Part shown: positions 6,929 through 13,904 of the stretch, in pieces
Position numbering within the stretch: position 1 is the stretch's first letter
Layout of the letters: each line of letters opens with the position of its first letter
DNA from: JANYBV01 sp043763155
Lineage (GTDB): Bacteria; Pseudomonadota; Alphaproteobacteria; Rickettsiales; SXRF01
Direction: 5' to 3'
Length of the DNA: 46,148 bases
Assembly (NCBI GenBank): GCA_043763155.1
Contig: JAYULW010000011.1
Span: 1 to 46,148, forward strand
Program-made: the position numbers and the translations under genes
The notes under the pieces: model-generated
The model's database searches: none
What the model saw: only the letters and a program-made list of their open reading frames with translations
What the model was told of the DNA's origin: nothing

Positions 6929-7011
6929 TGGAGCGGCTACTAGGAATCGAACCTAGCTGGCAAGGGGGCACCGAGCCATCCTCCAAGGTCGCCGCATACT
7001 CTATCACGCCC
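6929..7011 (-). other. tRNA-3'-end-like sequence (perfect T-arm plus CCA), incomplete cloverleaf
   Basis: Read on the minus strand, the end of this segment is a perfect T-arm (CTAGG-TTCGATT-CCTAG) followed by TAGCCGC, T and CCA, as in a tRNA-Gly 3' end. TTGCCA, like a Gly(GCC) anticodon loop, precedes the T-arm, but the 3' anticodon stem and variable loop are missing. A GGGGGC/GCCCCC pairing spans the 5' part, and GCGGCGA could pair with TAGCCGC in six of seven positions. No normal D-arm is visible. It may be a decayed tRNA, an attachment-site remnant or another tRNA-like structure; it is not called as a functional tRNA. Confidence 0.45.
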
Positions 7012-7027
7012 CCTGTTTTCTGGAAAG

Positions 7028-7162
7028 CGTAACATTGTTATAAGCTATTGATTTATAGCAAATTATTTTTGTTTTCGTGGTCGATTTTTGTGTACGGTAT
7101 GCACTCCGTATGGTTGGATATTCTTATAAGCAATTGAAACCAAACCACTTAAGGAGAACACC
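7028..7162 (+). promoter_or_regulatory. Triplicated promoter/leader module, copy 3
   Basis: Third and most diverged copy of the module at 2318-2437. It keeps TTATAAGCTATTGATTT, GGTCGATTTTTGTG, TTGGATA and CACTTAAGGAG. The T-rich tract is about ten bases longer. The dyad here is the best of the three: TACGG (7093-7097), eight bases, CCGTA (7106-7110). TTGTGT and TGGTTG flank the dyad as a possible -35/-10 pair. Confidence 0.6.
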
Positions 7163-7435
7163 ATGACCACACAGAATTTTGCAAAACGCTCCCTGATGCT
7201 GAAATCCGAACGCCGCGTGGAAGAAACGCGCAAGCAGCTCAAAAGCGACATCGAATGGACTATCCGCCACCTGCAGGAAGAACTGCAACGGCTGGAAGTC
7301 CGTGACACCGTATCCACGATGGTATGCTCCGCAATCAGCGATCTGCCGAAAGACGCGGCGGCATTCCACTTGGCGAAAGAGGTGCTGGCTGACCTCATAT
7401 CCGCTCAAGAATGTGAGCGGGATAACGCGGCCTAA
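7163..7435 (+). CDS. Hypothetical 90-aa helical protein upstream of parB
   Basis: Starts at the first ATG after promoter module copy 3, with AAGGAG upstream. The product is almost entirely helical and charged. A stretch from about residue 12 to 50 (SERRVEETRKQLKSDIEW and HLQEELQRLEV) has heptad-like hydrophobic spacing and probably forms a coiled coil. The C-terminus is Ala/Glu-rich with two Cys. No known domain. It lies 31 bases upstream of the ParB gene on the same strand and is probably cotranscribed, so a role beside ParB in segregation or regulation is possible but not shown. Confidence 0.6.
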   Translation: MTTQNFAKRSLMLKSERRVEETRKQLKSDIEWTIRHLQEELQRLEVRDTVSTMVCSAISDLPKDAAAFHLAKEVLADLISAQECERDNAA

Positions 7436-7466
7436 TTTTTAACCCACCAACCTAAGGAGAACCGTT

Positions 7467-8486
7467 ATGGCAAAAAACGCCAAAGCAACACGCACGTCCC
7501 AAAAGTCCACCCAGCCCAAGGCAAAGAAAGCACCCGCAGTCAAAAAACGTGCAGTGCATGCGCCGGAAGCGATACAGCCGACCATTCAGAAGCTGGCGCT
7601 GTCGTCGATTTATGCCAACGACGAGCAGGCGCGCAAATATTTTGATGAAGCTAAGCTGCACGAGCTTGCGGCTTCGATTCGCGCCGAAGGTTTGATAAGC
7701 CCCATCACCGTGCGGCCCGATGGCACCGGCAAATTCATGATTGTTGCCGGTGAACGCCGTTACCGTGCCTGCCAGCTGATCGGGCTGGAAGAAGTCGATG
7801 TGATCGTGAAAGAGCTTGGCGACGATTCGCTGACCTACCAGATGATTATCGAAAACTTGCAGCGCGTGGATATCACGGCACTGGAAGAAGCGCGTTCATG
7901 GCGCAAAGCGATGGATGACCATGACCTGACGCCGGAGCAATTCGCGCAGAAAGTCGGCATCCAGGCACCGTTCCGCGTGTACGACCGCCTGACGCTCTTA
8001 AACCTCAAGCTGGAATATCAGGGCTTACTTGAGCAAGGCATCCTGAATCCGACGCAGGCTTTTTACCTTGGCAAGGTGAAGCAGGAATATCAGGCGCCGT
8101 TCTGGAACATGATTAAAAACGGCAAAATTGATGGCAGCGAGTTGGCAGCAGCGGCGCAAAACTTTATCGATGCCGATAGCCAGGATGACATGTTCCCCGA
8201 AGCGGTGCTGACGGAAGAAGAAGTGCGTGCCATCAAAGGGCTGGAACAGCATATCGATACGATCGTTCCCATCCTCAACCGCTTTTTCAACAAGGACGGT
8301 GAGATGGATATCGTGAAGAAGATTGACCGCAATCGGGCAGTAACGATTGCCGAGAAACTGGAAATGATCGGCAAGATTGTGGAGTCGGCGCGTAAAAAAC
8401 TGCTTGCACCTGTGGTGCAGAAGAAAATCATCGACGAGCTGGCCGGTCAGGAAACCGTCGATGAAGAAGCGCTCGAAGCAGCGTAA
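7467..8486 (+). CDS. parB: ParB/RepB/Spo0J family partition protein
   Basis: The 339-aa product starts after AAGGAGAACCGTT. A basic, Lys/Ala-rich N-terminal tail (about 1-32) is followed by the ParB/Srx domain with SSIYANDEQAR, LAASIRAEGLISPITVRP and the CTP-binding motif GERRYRA at about residues 93-99. The ENLQR motif follows, then a KorB-like HTH region (LTPEQFAQKVGIQAPFRVYDRL). ParB proteins are CTP-dependent DNA clamps loaded at parS sites. No ParA gene is visible, and I saw no canonical parS palindrome nearby. This could act in element segregation or, as often in ICEs, as a transcription factor. A strong terminator follows. Confidence 0.85.
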   Translation: MAKNAKATRTSQKSTQPKAKKAPAVKKRAVHAPEAIQPTIQKLALSSIYANDEQARKYFDEAKLHELAASIRAEGLISPITVRPDGTGKFMIVAGERRYRACQLIGLEEVDVIVKELGDDSLTYQMIIENLQRVDITALEEARSWRKAMDDHDLTPEQFAQKVGIQAPFRVYDRLTLLNLKLEYQGLLEQGILNPTQAFYLGKVKQEYQAPFWNMIKNGKIDGSELAAAAQNFIDADSQDDMFPEAVLTEEEVRAIKGLEQHIDTIVPILNRFFNKDGEMDIVKKIDRNRAVTIAEKLEMIGKIVESARKKLLAPVVQKKIIDELAGQETVDEEALEAA

Positions 8487-8506
8487 AAATTACTCCCTAA
8501 ACTCAA

Positions 8507-8542
8507 GGCCGGATGGTGAAAGCTGTCCGGCCTCATTTTTTT
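8507..8542 (+). terminator. Intrinsic terminator after parB
   Basis: GGCCGGA (8507-8513) pairs with TCCGGCC (8526-8532) around a 12-base loop and is followed by a T-rich tract at 8535-8542. It ends the transcript from promoter module copy 3. Confidence 0.85.
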
Positions 8543-8729
8543 AAGAGATTCACTTAAAGGCAAAACGGGGGTTTTTTATTCCGGTGAAGCCAGCAAATCT
8601 AAGCGTTTGCGGCGATTATCGTGATTATCTGTCTCGGAAGCAACTTGCGCTAAACAGGTCATTTGGAGGGTCTAAAGGGGTAAAAACTTGCTCGAAACCG
8701 GGTCAAACTTGAAAATTTCAGGGGTCGAT

Positions 8730-8787
8730 ATTCACTTATCCGGCAAAAAAAGACGGCGGAAGAACGAGTCTTCCGCCGCAAGTGAAT
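8730..8787. repeat. Long two-tier inverted repeat
   Basis: Outer arms ATTCACTT (8730-8737) and AAGTGAAT (8780-8787) enclose a perfect 10-bp inner stem CGGCGGAAGA (8754-8763)/TCTTCCGCCG (8769-8778) with loop ACGAG. The A-run before the inner stem reads as a T-run on the minus strand, so it could terminate minus-strand transcription. Its length is also compatible with a structured RNA. Confidence 0.6.
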
Positions 8788-8802
8788 AACAGGGAGGATA
8801 AA

Positions 8803-8824
8803 ACCGGGCATAAAAAAACCCGGC
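8803..8824 (-). terminator. Possible terminator-like hairpin with T-run
   Basis: CCGGG and CCCGG arms flank an A7 tract, with AAAA before the left arm, so on the minus strand the hairpin is followed by TTTT. The loop itself carries the T-run. No minus-strand gene upstream obviously needs it, so the call is weak. Confidence 0.3.
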
Positions 8825-9050
8825 TTGCGCCAGGTCTGTATGCGTAACTTTCCGATTATGTCCAGATCATAGCTAATGGCGTGACGCCATGCAAGCATTT
8901 TTATTATAGTTCAATATGTTGGCAAGTTTGCAATGATAAGCTCCCCTTCTGGCATCGCCAAAATGTGCTGCATAGAGTAATACTCTATATTTAGCAGATG
9001 GATGACAATGTTTCTTGTAAATCGACTTTTTAGATGTCATATTGCACGAC

Positions 9051-10235
9051 ATGTTAAAGAGACAATCATTCGACAGCATCATTAGTCATCTCCAGACCTT
9101 TCCTGCGGTGGCGATTCTTGGCTGCCGCCAGATAGGAAAAACAACCGTGGCGCACCAAGTGCAGAAAGCGCTTGGCAAGCCATCGCTTTATCTCGACCTT
9201 GAGTTGCCTGACGACCGCGCAAAGTTTGCTGACCCGCAGTTGATGCTGGAGCAGCATACCGACAAATTACTCATCCTCGATGAAATCCAACGGGTGCCGG
9301 AATTGTTTTCGGTCATGCGCGGCATCATCGATCGCCGGCGGAGGAGTGGTGAAAAAGCGGGGCATTATTTGATTCTTGGTTCTGCTTCCCCTGATTTGCT
9401 CAAGCAAAGCTCGGAAAGCCTCGCCGGACGTATCGCCTATATTGAACTGGGGCCCTTCTCGCTTGAAGAGGTGGAACAGGCTGGGGTGGCCGACCCACTC
9501 AACCAACTATGGCTGCGCGGCGGTTTTCCTGACAGTTTCCTCTCGCCCAGCGATGAGGCAAGTTTTGCATGGCGCAAACAATTTATCCGCACCTATCTGG
9601 AACGCGACTTGCCGCAACTGGGGCCACAGTTTCCAGCAGATCGCGTGTACCGCCTTTGGACGATGCTTGCCTATGACCAAGGCACACTGCTGAATACCAG
9701 CCGTTTGGCAACCAGCTTGGAAATGTCCGTTAGTTCCGTTCGCAGCTATATGGAAGTGATGTCGGGTTTATTCTTGATTCGTTTCCTGCGCCCATGGAGC
9801 GGCAATAGCAGGAAGCGGTTGGTGAAATCGCCAAGAGTTTATGTGCGCGATAGCGGCGTGGTACATGCGCTCACTAATCTAAAAACGCTCGATGAAGTCA
9901 CCAGCCATTCCCTCTGCGGATTTTCGTGGGAAGGCTTTGTGATTGAGCAGATCTTGCAGAAAGTTCCCTATGGCATTGATGTTTCATTTTATCGTAGCAG
10001 TACGGGTGATGAGATTGATTTGGTGCTGGAAATGCCAAATAAAAACACCGTCGCCATTGAGATTAAGCGCAGTTCCGCTCCGCAGATGAGCAAAGGGTTC
10101 AATAATGCGTGTGAGGAAGTGAAAGCGAAAAAACGGTATTATGTCCTTCCCAAAGGTGAAGCCTATCCGCTTGATGCGAAAACCACAGCCATCGGCCTGC
10201 GCGAATTCTTGCGGCTACTGCCAGATAAAATCTAA
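9051..10235 (+). CDS. AAA_14/DUF4143 family ATPase
   Basis: The ATG at 9051 is preferred over an in-frame TTG at 9042. The 394-aa product has a Walker A motif (GCRQIGKTT at about residues 24-32), a Walker B (LLILDEIQRVPEL), and sensor-like ILGSASPDLLKQSSESLAGR. This order is typical of the AAA_14 domain. The C-terminal half has the DUF4143 pattern, a winged-helix-like region followed by a PD-(D/E)XK-like core (GDEIDLVLE ... VAIEIKRS). Full length for the family. These proteins are widespread in bacteria and mobile elements, and their substrate is unknown. The gene stands alone downstream of the hairpin-rich non-coding region, and the next gene starts 24 bases later. Confidence 0.85.
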   Translation: MLKRQSFDSIISHLQTFPAVAILGCRQIGKTTVAHQVQKALGKPSLYLDLELPDDRAKFADPQLMLEQHTDKLLILDEIQRVPELFSVMRGIIDRRRRSGEKAGHYLILGSASPDLLKQSSESLAGRIAYIELGPFSLEEVEQAGVADPLNQLWLRGGFPDSFLSPSDEASFAWRKQFIRTYLERDLPQLGPQFPADRVYRLWTMLAYDQGTLLNTSRLATSLEMSVSSVRSYMEVMSGLFLIRFLRPWSGNSRKRLVKSPRVYVRDSGVVHALTNLKTLDEVTSHSLCGFSWEGFVIEQILQKVPYGIDVSFYRSSTGDEIDLVLEMPNKNTVAIEIKRSSAPQMSKGFNNACEEVKAKKRYYVLPKGEAYPLDAKTTAIGLREFLRLLPDKI

Positions 10236-10258
10236 CTTCAACGCATTGGCTTTGGGGC

Positions 10259-11029
10259 ATGAAAATACTCACCTACAGCGATTTGCACCTTGAGTTCGGC
10301 GGGACGTTAACCCCCGCGCCGGAGGATGCTGGCGACCTGATGGTGCTGGCGGGTGACATTATTACTTTCCGCGATTACGAGCCGCTTGCCCGATTTCTGC
10401 AAAACTGGAAAAAGCCAGTGCTGTATGTGGCCGGCAATCATGAATACTACACCCAACGGGATATGCAGGCGGAAGCCGCCAACTTTACCTCATGGCTGGC
10501 CGATCAGCAACCTCACGTGTATTTTCTGCAAGACGAAGCCATTACGATTGATGGCGTTCAGTTTTTCGGCGGCACGATGTGGACGGATTTTGCAGGAGCC
10601 AGCACATCGGCGATGACCACGGCGCAGCACATGATAAATGATTTTCGTTATATCATGAGTCCGGCAGGGAGGCCGCTGCTGCCATCGGAAACGGTGCGGT
10701 TGCACGAGATATTCGTGAACAAGCTGCTGGCATGGTTCGAGCAGGACTTGTCCGGCCCCCGCGTGGTGATTACGCATCATGCGCCTGCGGTGAATCCCGA
10801 TACGAAGCATGGCAATAGCCCGTTATCGCCCGCGTTCAACTCGCTCGACATGGTGGAGATCATCAAGAAACACAAGCCGAAATTCTGGATTTACGGCCAT
10901 ACGCATGAATGTGACAATCAGGTGATTGGCGAAACCCATGTCATTTCAAACCAAGCCGGATACCCTGGCCGCAGTGGTGAAGTCGAGTGTCAGAATTTTG
11001 ATGCCGCAGGTTTGATGATTGTTTGTTAG
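10259..11029 (+). CDS. Calcineurin-like metallophosphoesterase
   Basis: The 256-aa product carries the whole metallophosphoesterase signature: SDLHLEF (D-x-H) at about residues 7-13, LAGDI (GD), VAGNHEYY (GNHE), ITHHAPA (H) and YGHTHE (GHxH). These residues bind two metal ions and hydrolyse phosphoester bonds. The substrate could be nucleotides, RNA, DNA ends or small phosphoesters; the family alone does not say. Relatives of this size occur often in phages and ICEs. No signal peptide. Same strand as the AAA_14 gene and 23 bases after it. The 3' end overlaps the minus-strand gene at 11026 by four bases. Confidence 0.85.
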   Translation: MKILTYSDLHLEFGGTLTPAPEDAGDLMVLAGDIITFRDYEPLARFLQNWKKPVLYVAGNHEYYTQRDMQAEAANFTSWLADQQPHVYFLQDEAITIDGVQFFGGTMWTDFAGASTSAMTTAQHMINDFRYIMSPAGRPLLPSETVRLHEIFVNKLLAWFEQDLSGPRVVITHHAPAVNPDTKHGNSPLSPAFNSLDMVEIIKKHKPKFWIYGHTHECDNQVIGETHVISNQAGYPGRSGEVECQNFDAAGLMIVC

Positions 11030-11688
11030 GCGCGGATGGTGTGATGCCGTTTCCGCTTCCGTTCTTGCTCTTTGCGGATATCATCATACACCTCGTAGAC
11101 AGCATCCAGCACCAGGCCGATGAGTTTCTTGCCTGACCTCCGCGGCCATTCCGTCCATTTTTCCAGCTCATCAATCGGGATGCCGGTGATGCTGATTTGA
11201 TAGGCCACTTCCCAAAAGGTAATGCCGCGCTGCTTATCGATGTGGCGTTTCATCAGCTCCTGCCGGATGCGGCTATAGCGGCGCTGTGCATCAATGCGGC
11301 CTTCGGCAAATCCTGAAAAACGTTTGCCGCCGCCGGAGCGCGGCATTCCATCCATCAGCGTGACGATCGCGCGCGGCACCATGCCGCCATAATAGCAATC
11401 GGCGTAAAGTTGCTCACCAGCCTTGTGCTGGTCTTCGCCGATCAGTGCGTATGCCTTGCAGTAATCGAGGGTGGTTTGCGTGAGATTGCGAACGCGCTTA
11501 CGCCCTTTTTGCGGGTCGGTGTAATTGCCTTCACTATCCACAAATTCGATTTTCAGGGCGTGGTGATTCTCCAACTCCGGCGAGCCGAGGTCAGAATCAT
11601 AGCCGTTTTTGGTCACCTTGCGGTTGATTTTCTTGTGGGTGATGGCAAGGAAGTCTACGGACTTTTTAGGATGGCGCGGTTTTTTCAT
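11026..11688 (-). CDS. Hypothetical 220-aa protein, last gene of the phage-like minus-strand operon
   Basis: The start is fixed by an ATGA overlap with the P-like gene upstream. The product has basic ends (MKKPRHPKKSVDF at the start, EQERKRKRHH at the finish) and a helical core containing DYCKAYALIGEDQHKAGEQL, FAEGRIDAQRRYSRIRQEL and GITFWEVAYQISITGIPIDELEKW. In lambdoid phages this place, after O and P, holds recombination accessory genes or the late antiterminator. The C-terminal half, with a helix-turn-helix-like ISITGIPIDEL segment, vaguely resembles alphaproteobacterial DUF6456 proteins. A regulatory DNA-binding role is plausible but unproven. Confidence 0.55.
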   Translation of the reverse strand: MKKPRHPKKSVDFLAITHKKINRKVTKNGYDSDLGSPELENHHALKIEFVDSEGNYTDPQKGRKRVRNLTQTTLDYCKAYALIGEDQHKAGEQLYADCYYGGMVPRAIVTLMDGMPRSGGGKRFSGFAEGRIDAQRRYSRIRQELMKRHIDKQRGITFWEVAYQISITGIPIDELEKWTEWPRRSGKKLIGLVLDAVYEVYDDIRKEQERKRKRHHTIRA

Positions 11689-12524
11689 AGGGTGGTTCCG
11701 GTTGAATGGTGGGTAATGTCGCGCACGTCTTGCAACATCCGTTCGGCCATGTCGGGGCTCAGATGTTGCTCGCTGACAGCCTCGTGAATTTTCTTCTCGG
11801 TGCGGCGCAAAAGCTCGGCTTTGAAGTCTTCCGGCGAGAGCGGCATGTAGGTTCTGCCGCTGATCTGCGCCATCATCGCTTCCACCTCTAGCGAGGTGCG
11901 CGCCTGTTGCTCCAGTTCGGCCAGCGTGACGGGTGGTGGCAATTTGAGCGGCTCATTGGCAACTGCAAGCAGACGCTCAAGCCGGAACAACAGCATTTTC
12001 CGCAGACGCAAATCATCCGTCACCAACGCCTTCAACCGCCCAGGGCGCGGAAAGAAGTCACAACGTGGGTCAGGGTCATTGCGGTAAATGGCGCAGGCTT
12101 TCTGTAATAAATCAGGCGGATACTCGGCAAGGTCGGTCAACGCATCGTGAATCATGATTTTGAAATCACGGGAATCGCGATGGCCCATCGGACACCAGAC
12201 CGAAAGCCGCTTGAGTTCAAAGCCTGCTTCGGCGGGCGTGGCAGGCACAGCCAACAGCCGGACGTGCTCAACTGCGTCGATCAGCTCGATATATTTTTCG
12301 CTGTTCCGCGCTATCACCGGCACAGGCCGAAGTTGGCGGCTCTGAAATCCTGCGGCAGCGTTGCGGTGGTCTATGGCGCCGGTCGCGGTGAGCGGGTGCT
12401 TGCAGAGCCAATCAATCTCGTTCGCGCTCGTGTACGACTTCAACCAGGGCTTGAGTGAAAGCGTCATGACCGCTGCGCGCGCGGGACGTTGATGGTCGGC
12501 GGGAATCGACTGTGGTTCTATCAT
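11685..12524 (-). CDS. P-like phage replication accessory protein (putative helicase loader)
   Basis: The ATG at 12524 has an excellent ribosome binding site (GGAGGT six bases upstream), although this start lies 113 bases inside the preceding gene in another frame. The 279-aa product has no ATPase motif. Its central part (LTDLAEYPPDLLQKACAIYR, then CDFFPRPGRLKAL) resembles, in layout, helical replication proteins that follow an O-like initiator in temperate phages. A Glu/Arg-rich helical C-terminus follows. By position it would be the partner that brings the host helicase to the origin. The assignment rests mostly on gene order, so the function is inferred. Confidence 0.5.
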   Translation of the reverse strand: MIEPQSIPADHQRPARAAVMTLSLKPWLKSYTSANEIDWLCKHPLTATGAIDHRNAAAGFQSRQLRPVPVIARNSEKYIELIDAVEHVRLLAVPATPAEAGFELKRLSVWCPMGHRDSRDFKIMIHDALTDLAEYPPDLLQKACAIYRNDPDPRCDFFPRPGRLKALVTDDLRLRKMLLFRLERLLAVANEPLKLPPPVTLAELEQQARTSLEVEAMMAQISGRTYMPLSPEDFKAELLRRTEKKIHEAVSEQHLSPDMAERMLQDVRDITHHSTGTTL

Positions 12525-13527
12525 GGGTGACCTCCGGTAGTGGCTGGTTGTGGTAGTAAGTTCGGTCTTTTACGGCATCGGGAATGGCCGTGCGGAAATA
12601 GGCCAAGCTGCCAATCGGGTGCTTGCCTTTGCGGTGATGGGAATGCAGATGTTTGAGGAAAACTTGCCGGCATAGATCAAGGTCGGCTCCGGCCGCGATG
12701 AACTCCGCGGCAATGGTGCCGTCTTCGCCATGCGACCAAGGACGGGCAAGATTTGCGCCGTACACTTGGACAATCGCTTCATCGAACAAACGTATAATCG
12801 CAACAGGCGTCGGCTTCGCGCGCGCTACCTCGTCATCTCTATATTCAGGTTCAGGTTGGGGTTCAGGTTCAGGGGGTGCAAAGTCGTGCAAAGTGGAGGA
12901 TACGGTATTGGATAGGGTATCGGGTACGGTATGCGATACGGTATCAGATTGAGGATTTCTGCTATGTTCAGCCGAAAGCGTATTGGAAGGTGCTTGGGTA
13001 TGGGATACGGTATGTGAAACCCTATTCGATACGGTATCGGATAGAGTATCGCGGGGCGTCGATGCGCTGCTGCCTGATAGGGTATGGCATAGGGTATCCC
13101 ATTCCCTATTCCAGCAATCGGCATCCTTGAAAATGAATCGGTGCTTTTGCGGTTGCAGCCCCTGCCATAAGGCTGGGAAGATCTCGTGCGAGCGCATGGC
13201 GGCGTTGATGAGTTGGACGCACATTTTGCCGACACGGGAATTTTCGATGGGGTTATGCTCCAGATAGCGCGGCATCAGCAGGTAGGTGCTATCATGGTCA
13301 TAAAGGGCGAAGCCGCTGGTAATCAGTTCGGCAAGAGTGGCTTCGGCCTTAACCTTATCCCAGCGCAGATCGGTTTCAATATAGCCGAGCGGCAGGCGGA
13401 AGCAGCCGATGGCATTGCTATGCTCACCGGTTAAGCAATAGAGCGCGAGCAGCTTGGCCGCGTCGGGCAGCTTTTTGATTCTGTCGTCGTCCCAAAATGT
13501 GATTTTAACTTTGCCGTAAATTCGCAT
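12412..13527 (-). CDS. O-like phage replication initiator with an internal repeat region
   Basis: The ATG at 13527 follows GAGGGGGC. The 371-aa product begins MRIYGKVKITFWDDDRIKKL, then LLALYCLTGEHSNAIGCFRL and TYLLMPRYLEHNP, the winged-helix-like N-terminus seen in phage replisome organisers. Residues of about 140-215 form a low-complexity region of [D/H/N]T[V/L]S tetrapeptides. A Pro/Glu-rich linker follows, then a helical C-terminal domain (HGEDGTIAAEFIAAGADLD). At DNA level the tetrapeptides are an array of palindromes (12899-13098). This arrangement resembles lambda O, whose gene contains the origin iterons. The initiator role is inferred from that layout and from the neighbours. Confidence 0.6.
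   Translation of the reverse strand: MRIYGKVKITFWDDDRIKKLPDAAKLLALYCLTGEHSNAIGCFRLPLGYIETDLRWDKVKAEATLAELITSGFALYDHDSTYLLMPRYLEHNPIENSRVGKMCVQLINAAMRSHEIFPALWQGLQPQKHRFIFKDADCWNREWDTLCHTLSGSSASTPRDTLSDTVSNRVSHTVSHTQAPSNTLSAEHSRNPQSDTVSHTVPDTLSNTVSSTLHDFAPPEPEPQPEPEYRDDEVARAKPTPVAIIRLFDEAIVQVYGANLARPWSHGEDGTIAAEFIAAGADLDLCRQVFLKHLHSHHRKGKHPIGSLAYFRTAIPDAVKDRTYYHNQPLPEVTHDRTTVDSRRPSTSRARSGHDAFTQALVEVVHERERD
12899..13098. repeat. Array of GATAC-S-GTATC-type palindromes at 12-bp period (possible origin iterons)
   Basis: Copies of GATA[C/G]GGTAT start at 12899, 12911, 12923 (GGTACGGTAT), 12935, 13004, 13028, 13040 (GATAGAGTAT), 13076 and 13088 (CATAGGGTAT). All spacings between starts within the two blocks are multiples of 12. 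Full copies extend to GATACGGTATC, an 11-base palindrome around a central G. Further partial copies in reverse orientation (ACCCTATTCGA near 13019, TTCCCTATTCC near 13101) fill some gaps. The period matches four codons, so it encodes a tetrapeptide repeat as well. Confidence 0.75.
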
Positions 13528-13550
13528 GCTGCCCCCTCATGTTCCCGGCC

Positions 13551-13871
13551 TTAAAGACTGGCTGGGTTTTTGATGGCGGCGATACTTTCTCCGGTATCGG
13601 TGGTAGAGGAGCGCAACCATTTCTGCTCGACGTCAAGTACAGCGTTTTCGCCATATAACGGATAGCGGATGATGGCTTTTTTGCTGGCCTGCACCTTCAT
13701 GTAGATCGGCGGTTTGCCCTCGAAGCGCCATTTTTCAAGAGCCTTGTCTTTGATTTGCCAGCGATCGCAGAGCTGTTTTGGAGTAAGGTAAGATTCTCCC
13801 GAGCAGCTGCGCTTCATTTGCTCTTTTACCGTGTCGGAAACGAGCTTGGCGATGTCATCCTTCGTGGTCAT
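13551..13871 (-). CDS. HTH (MerR/excisionase-type) DNA-binding protein
   Basis: The 106-aa product has a helical N-terminus (MTTKDDIAKLVSDTVKEQMK) and then YLTPKQLCDRWQIKDKALEKW, a winged-helix HTH of the excisionase/AlpA type, followed by IYMKV and IRYP strands. The recognition region closely resembles the C-terminal domain of the protein at 21660 (shared pattern LT.KQ..D.W.I..KALEKWRF.G). It sits between the Cro-like and O-like genes, the place of cII in lambda, so it could be an early regulator as easily as an excisionase. Same strand and close spacing indicate one operon with the Cro-like and replication genes. Confidence 0.65.
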   Translation of the reverse strand: MTTKDDIAKLVSDTVKEQMKRSCSGESYLTPKQLCDRWQIKDKALEKWRFEGKPPIYMKVQASKKAIIRYPLYGENAVLDVEQKWLRSSTTDTGESIAAIKNPASL

Positions 13872-13904
13872 AGTGCGTTAACACCGTGATCAATATTAAA
13901 CCGA

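Larger units (their letters stand above)
8543..9050. other. 508-base non-coding region with nested hairpins
   Basis: No convincing gene on either strand. It holds a direct repeat GATTATC-GT-GATTATC near 8615, and two GGGTC...ACTTG blocks near 8668-8712. A long stem-loop lies at 8730-8787 and a terminator-like hairpin at 8803-8824. A weak promoter-like pair TTGTAA/CATATT (9015-9043) lies just before the ATPase gene. The density of inverted repeats next to parB suggests a cis-acting site (centromere, transfer or replication origin) or a small RNA; none is proven. Confidence 0.4.

Noticed and set aside
12899..13098. Repeat array considered as CRISPR
   Set aside because: The period is 12 bases with no unique spacers of 25-40 bases and it lies inside a coding region; no cas operon is present (the Cas4-like nuclease belongs to the RecT operon).
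12825..13235. Minus-strand frame giving IPYPIPYP-type repeats
   Set aside because: Alternative reading of the palindrome array inside the O-like gene; the main frame has a proper start, ribosome binding site and folded domains on both sides.
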